Shown here in pieces: positions 63,237-64,000 of a DNA stretch of 64,000 nt. Position numbers and translations under genes: made by a program. Numbering within the stretch: the stretch's first letter is position 1; each line of letters begins with the position of its first letter. The notes below the pieces were generated by a model that saw only the letters and a list, made by a program, of their open reading frames with translations, was not told where the DNA came from and made no database searches. Source of the stretch: Agarophyton chilense (lineage: Eukaryota; Rhodophyta; Florideophyceae; Gracilariales; Gracilariaceae); the NCBI GenBank assembly GCA_030374765.1, contig JARGXX010000068.1:2728001-2792000 (forward strand). Reading direction: 5' to 3'.

Positions 63237-64000
63237 CGCCGCTCCAATTCCAATCCCGGAACCAACCCACCTCCGTCGCCAGCACACCTACAGCTACATG
63301 CATGCCTCACAGCCGCATCATATGTACCTATTATGTCAGCCCCCCTCCGGCCACGCAGCGTTTGCTATTGATCACCAGCACTTTATGCAATCAGTTTCGA
63401 ATTCGCATTGCCAACAAACCACCAGCGCTTCCCTCCCTCATCTCACCAATTCAACTGTACAGCATTACCACATTCCCCAATTGCATGTAAACTTAGACCA
63501 CCTTGATTAACCCCCCTTCGCAGTTATTGCATCCTCGTCAAAAACGCCCAATCACTATCCCTTGCTACACCCTACAACATTACCAATGCTCATCACCTCA
63601 GCCGTCGACAACAAAACACCATTCTATCTCTCCTAACGCCGAATACATCTGCGCCTTCATTCATCATCATCATCATCATCAAAGCATGTGCACACCTCCA
63701 GCAGTCCATCATGGCCCCCGTCGGCTTAAACCGATACGGAAGGCCACCCATGAACTCAGTACTACAGTACACCACTCGCACACTCTCTTACTGACAATGT
63801 CCTTCACTCATCGCCAACCATGGTCCTCTTATGCAATATGCTGCACCACATCTCGATACCGTCTATATTTTTATAGCAGCGCCATTAAACATGCACGTAT
63901 ACAGTTATCACAACTTGAATGCCATCTCCGAGTCTCACCTCTGAACAAGCCCTCTTCTTTTGACGATGCAAAGCACACAAAAGCACCTTCAAAGCGTATT
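63237..64000. other. Upstream flank of the secreted-protein gene
   Basis: A (CAT)n microsatellite lies at about 63660-63682. No gene is recognised; this probably contains the promoter of the - strand gene ending at 61995. Confidence 0.5.

Overview
The window looks like nuclear DNA of an intron-poor eukaryotic alga, most likely a red alga. That is an inference. The host genes are uninterrupted reading frames. One encodes a starch-binding CBM20 module, and the rest of the set (stand-alone PPCDC, VCX1/CAX-type exchanger, plant-style CCCH zinc-finger protein, PAK-like kinase, LARP4-like protein) fits a rhodophyte. The gene spaces are filled with Ty3/gypsy, Tc1, PIF/Harbinger and pogo-like elements. 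No rRNA, tRNA, CRISPR or bacterial operon structure was found.

Region 1 (1-8.7 kb): two paralogous four-finger C2H2 genes on the + strand (1352-1969 and 4455-5342), a PAK/STE20-type kinase (5672-7171, +) and a convergent Cof-type HAD hydrolase (7474-8400, -). Region 2 (8.7-13.9 kb) is a gene-poor stretch. Region 3 (13.9-29.6 kb): a small secreted repeat protein, a tandem CCCH zinc-finger protein with a very low-complexity leader, a LARP4-like RNA-binding protein, a Ca2+/H+ exchanger and a CBM20 protein. The last three are all on the - strand. Several of these genes start just after a long pyrimidine-rich leader on the coding strand.

Region 4 (about 30.7-57.2 kb) is a transposon graveyard: a gag-like remnant; a two-gene PIF/Harbinger element in pieces; a pogo-like fragment; an old Ty3/gypsy chromovirus remnant; a Tc1 fragment; and then a nested cluster. 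In the cluster a Tc1 element was split by an LTR element that now survives as a solo LTR (target duplication CTTAA). A nearly whole, young Ty3/gypsy element of about 10.25 kb (45114-55366, target duplication AGAAC) later landed inside that solo LTR. A second solo LTR of the same family lies 341 bp away in inverted orientation with its own duplication (ATGTA).

Region 5 (58.3-64 kb): phosphopantothenoylcysteine decarboxylase (coenzyme A synthesis); a 765-residue protein joining an AT-hook and a bZIP-like basic region to a STAND-type winged helix and TPR repeats without any NTPase; and a secreted cysteine-containing protein. The strongest candidate for something undescribed is the 765-residue protein. 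The nested insertion gives the clearest history.

The host genes do not form a pathway. They look like ordinary neighbours: signalling and transcription (kinase, zinc fingers, basic-region/TPR protein), mRNA control (CCCH, LARP4-like), ion transport (CAX), glucan binding (CBM20) and cofactor synthesis (PPCDC).
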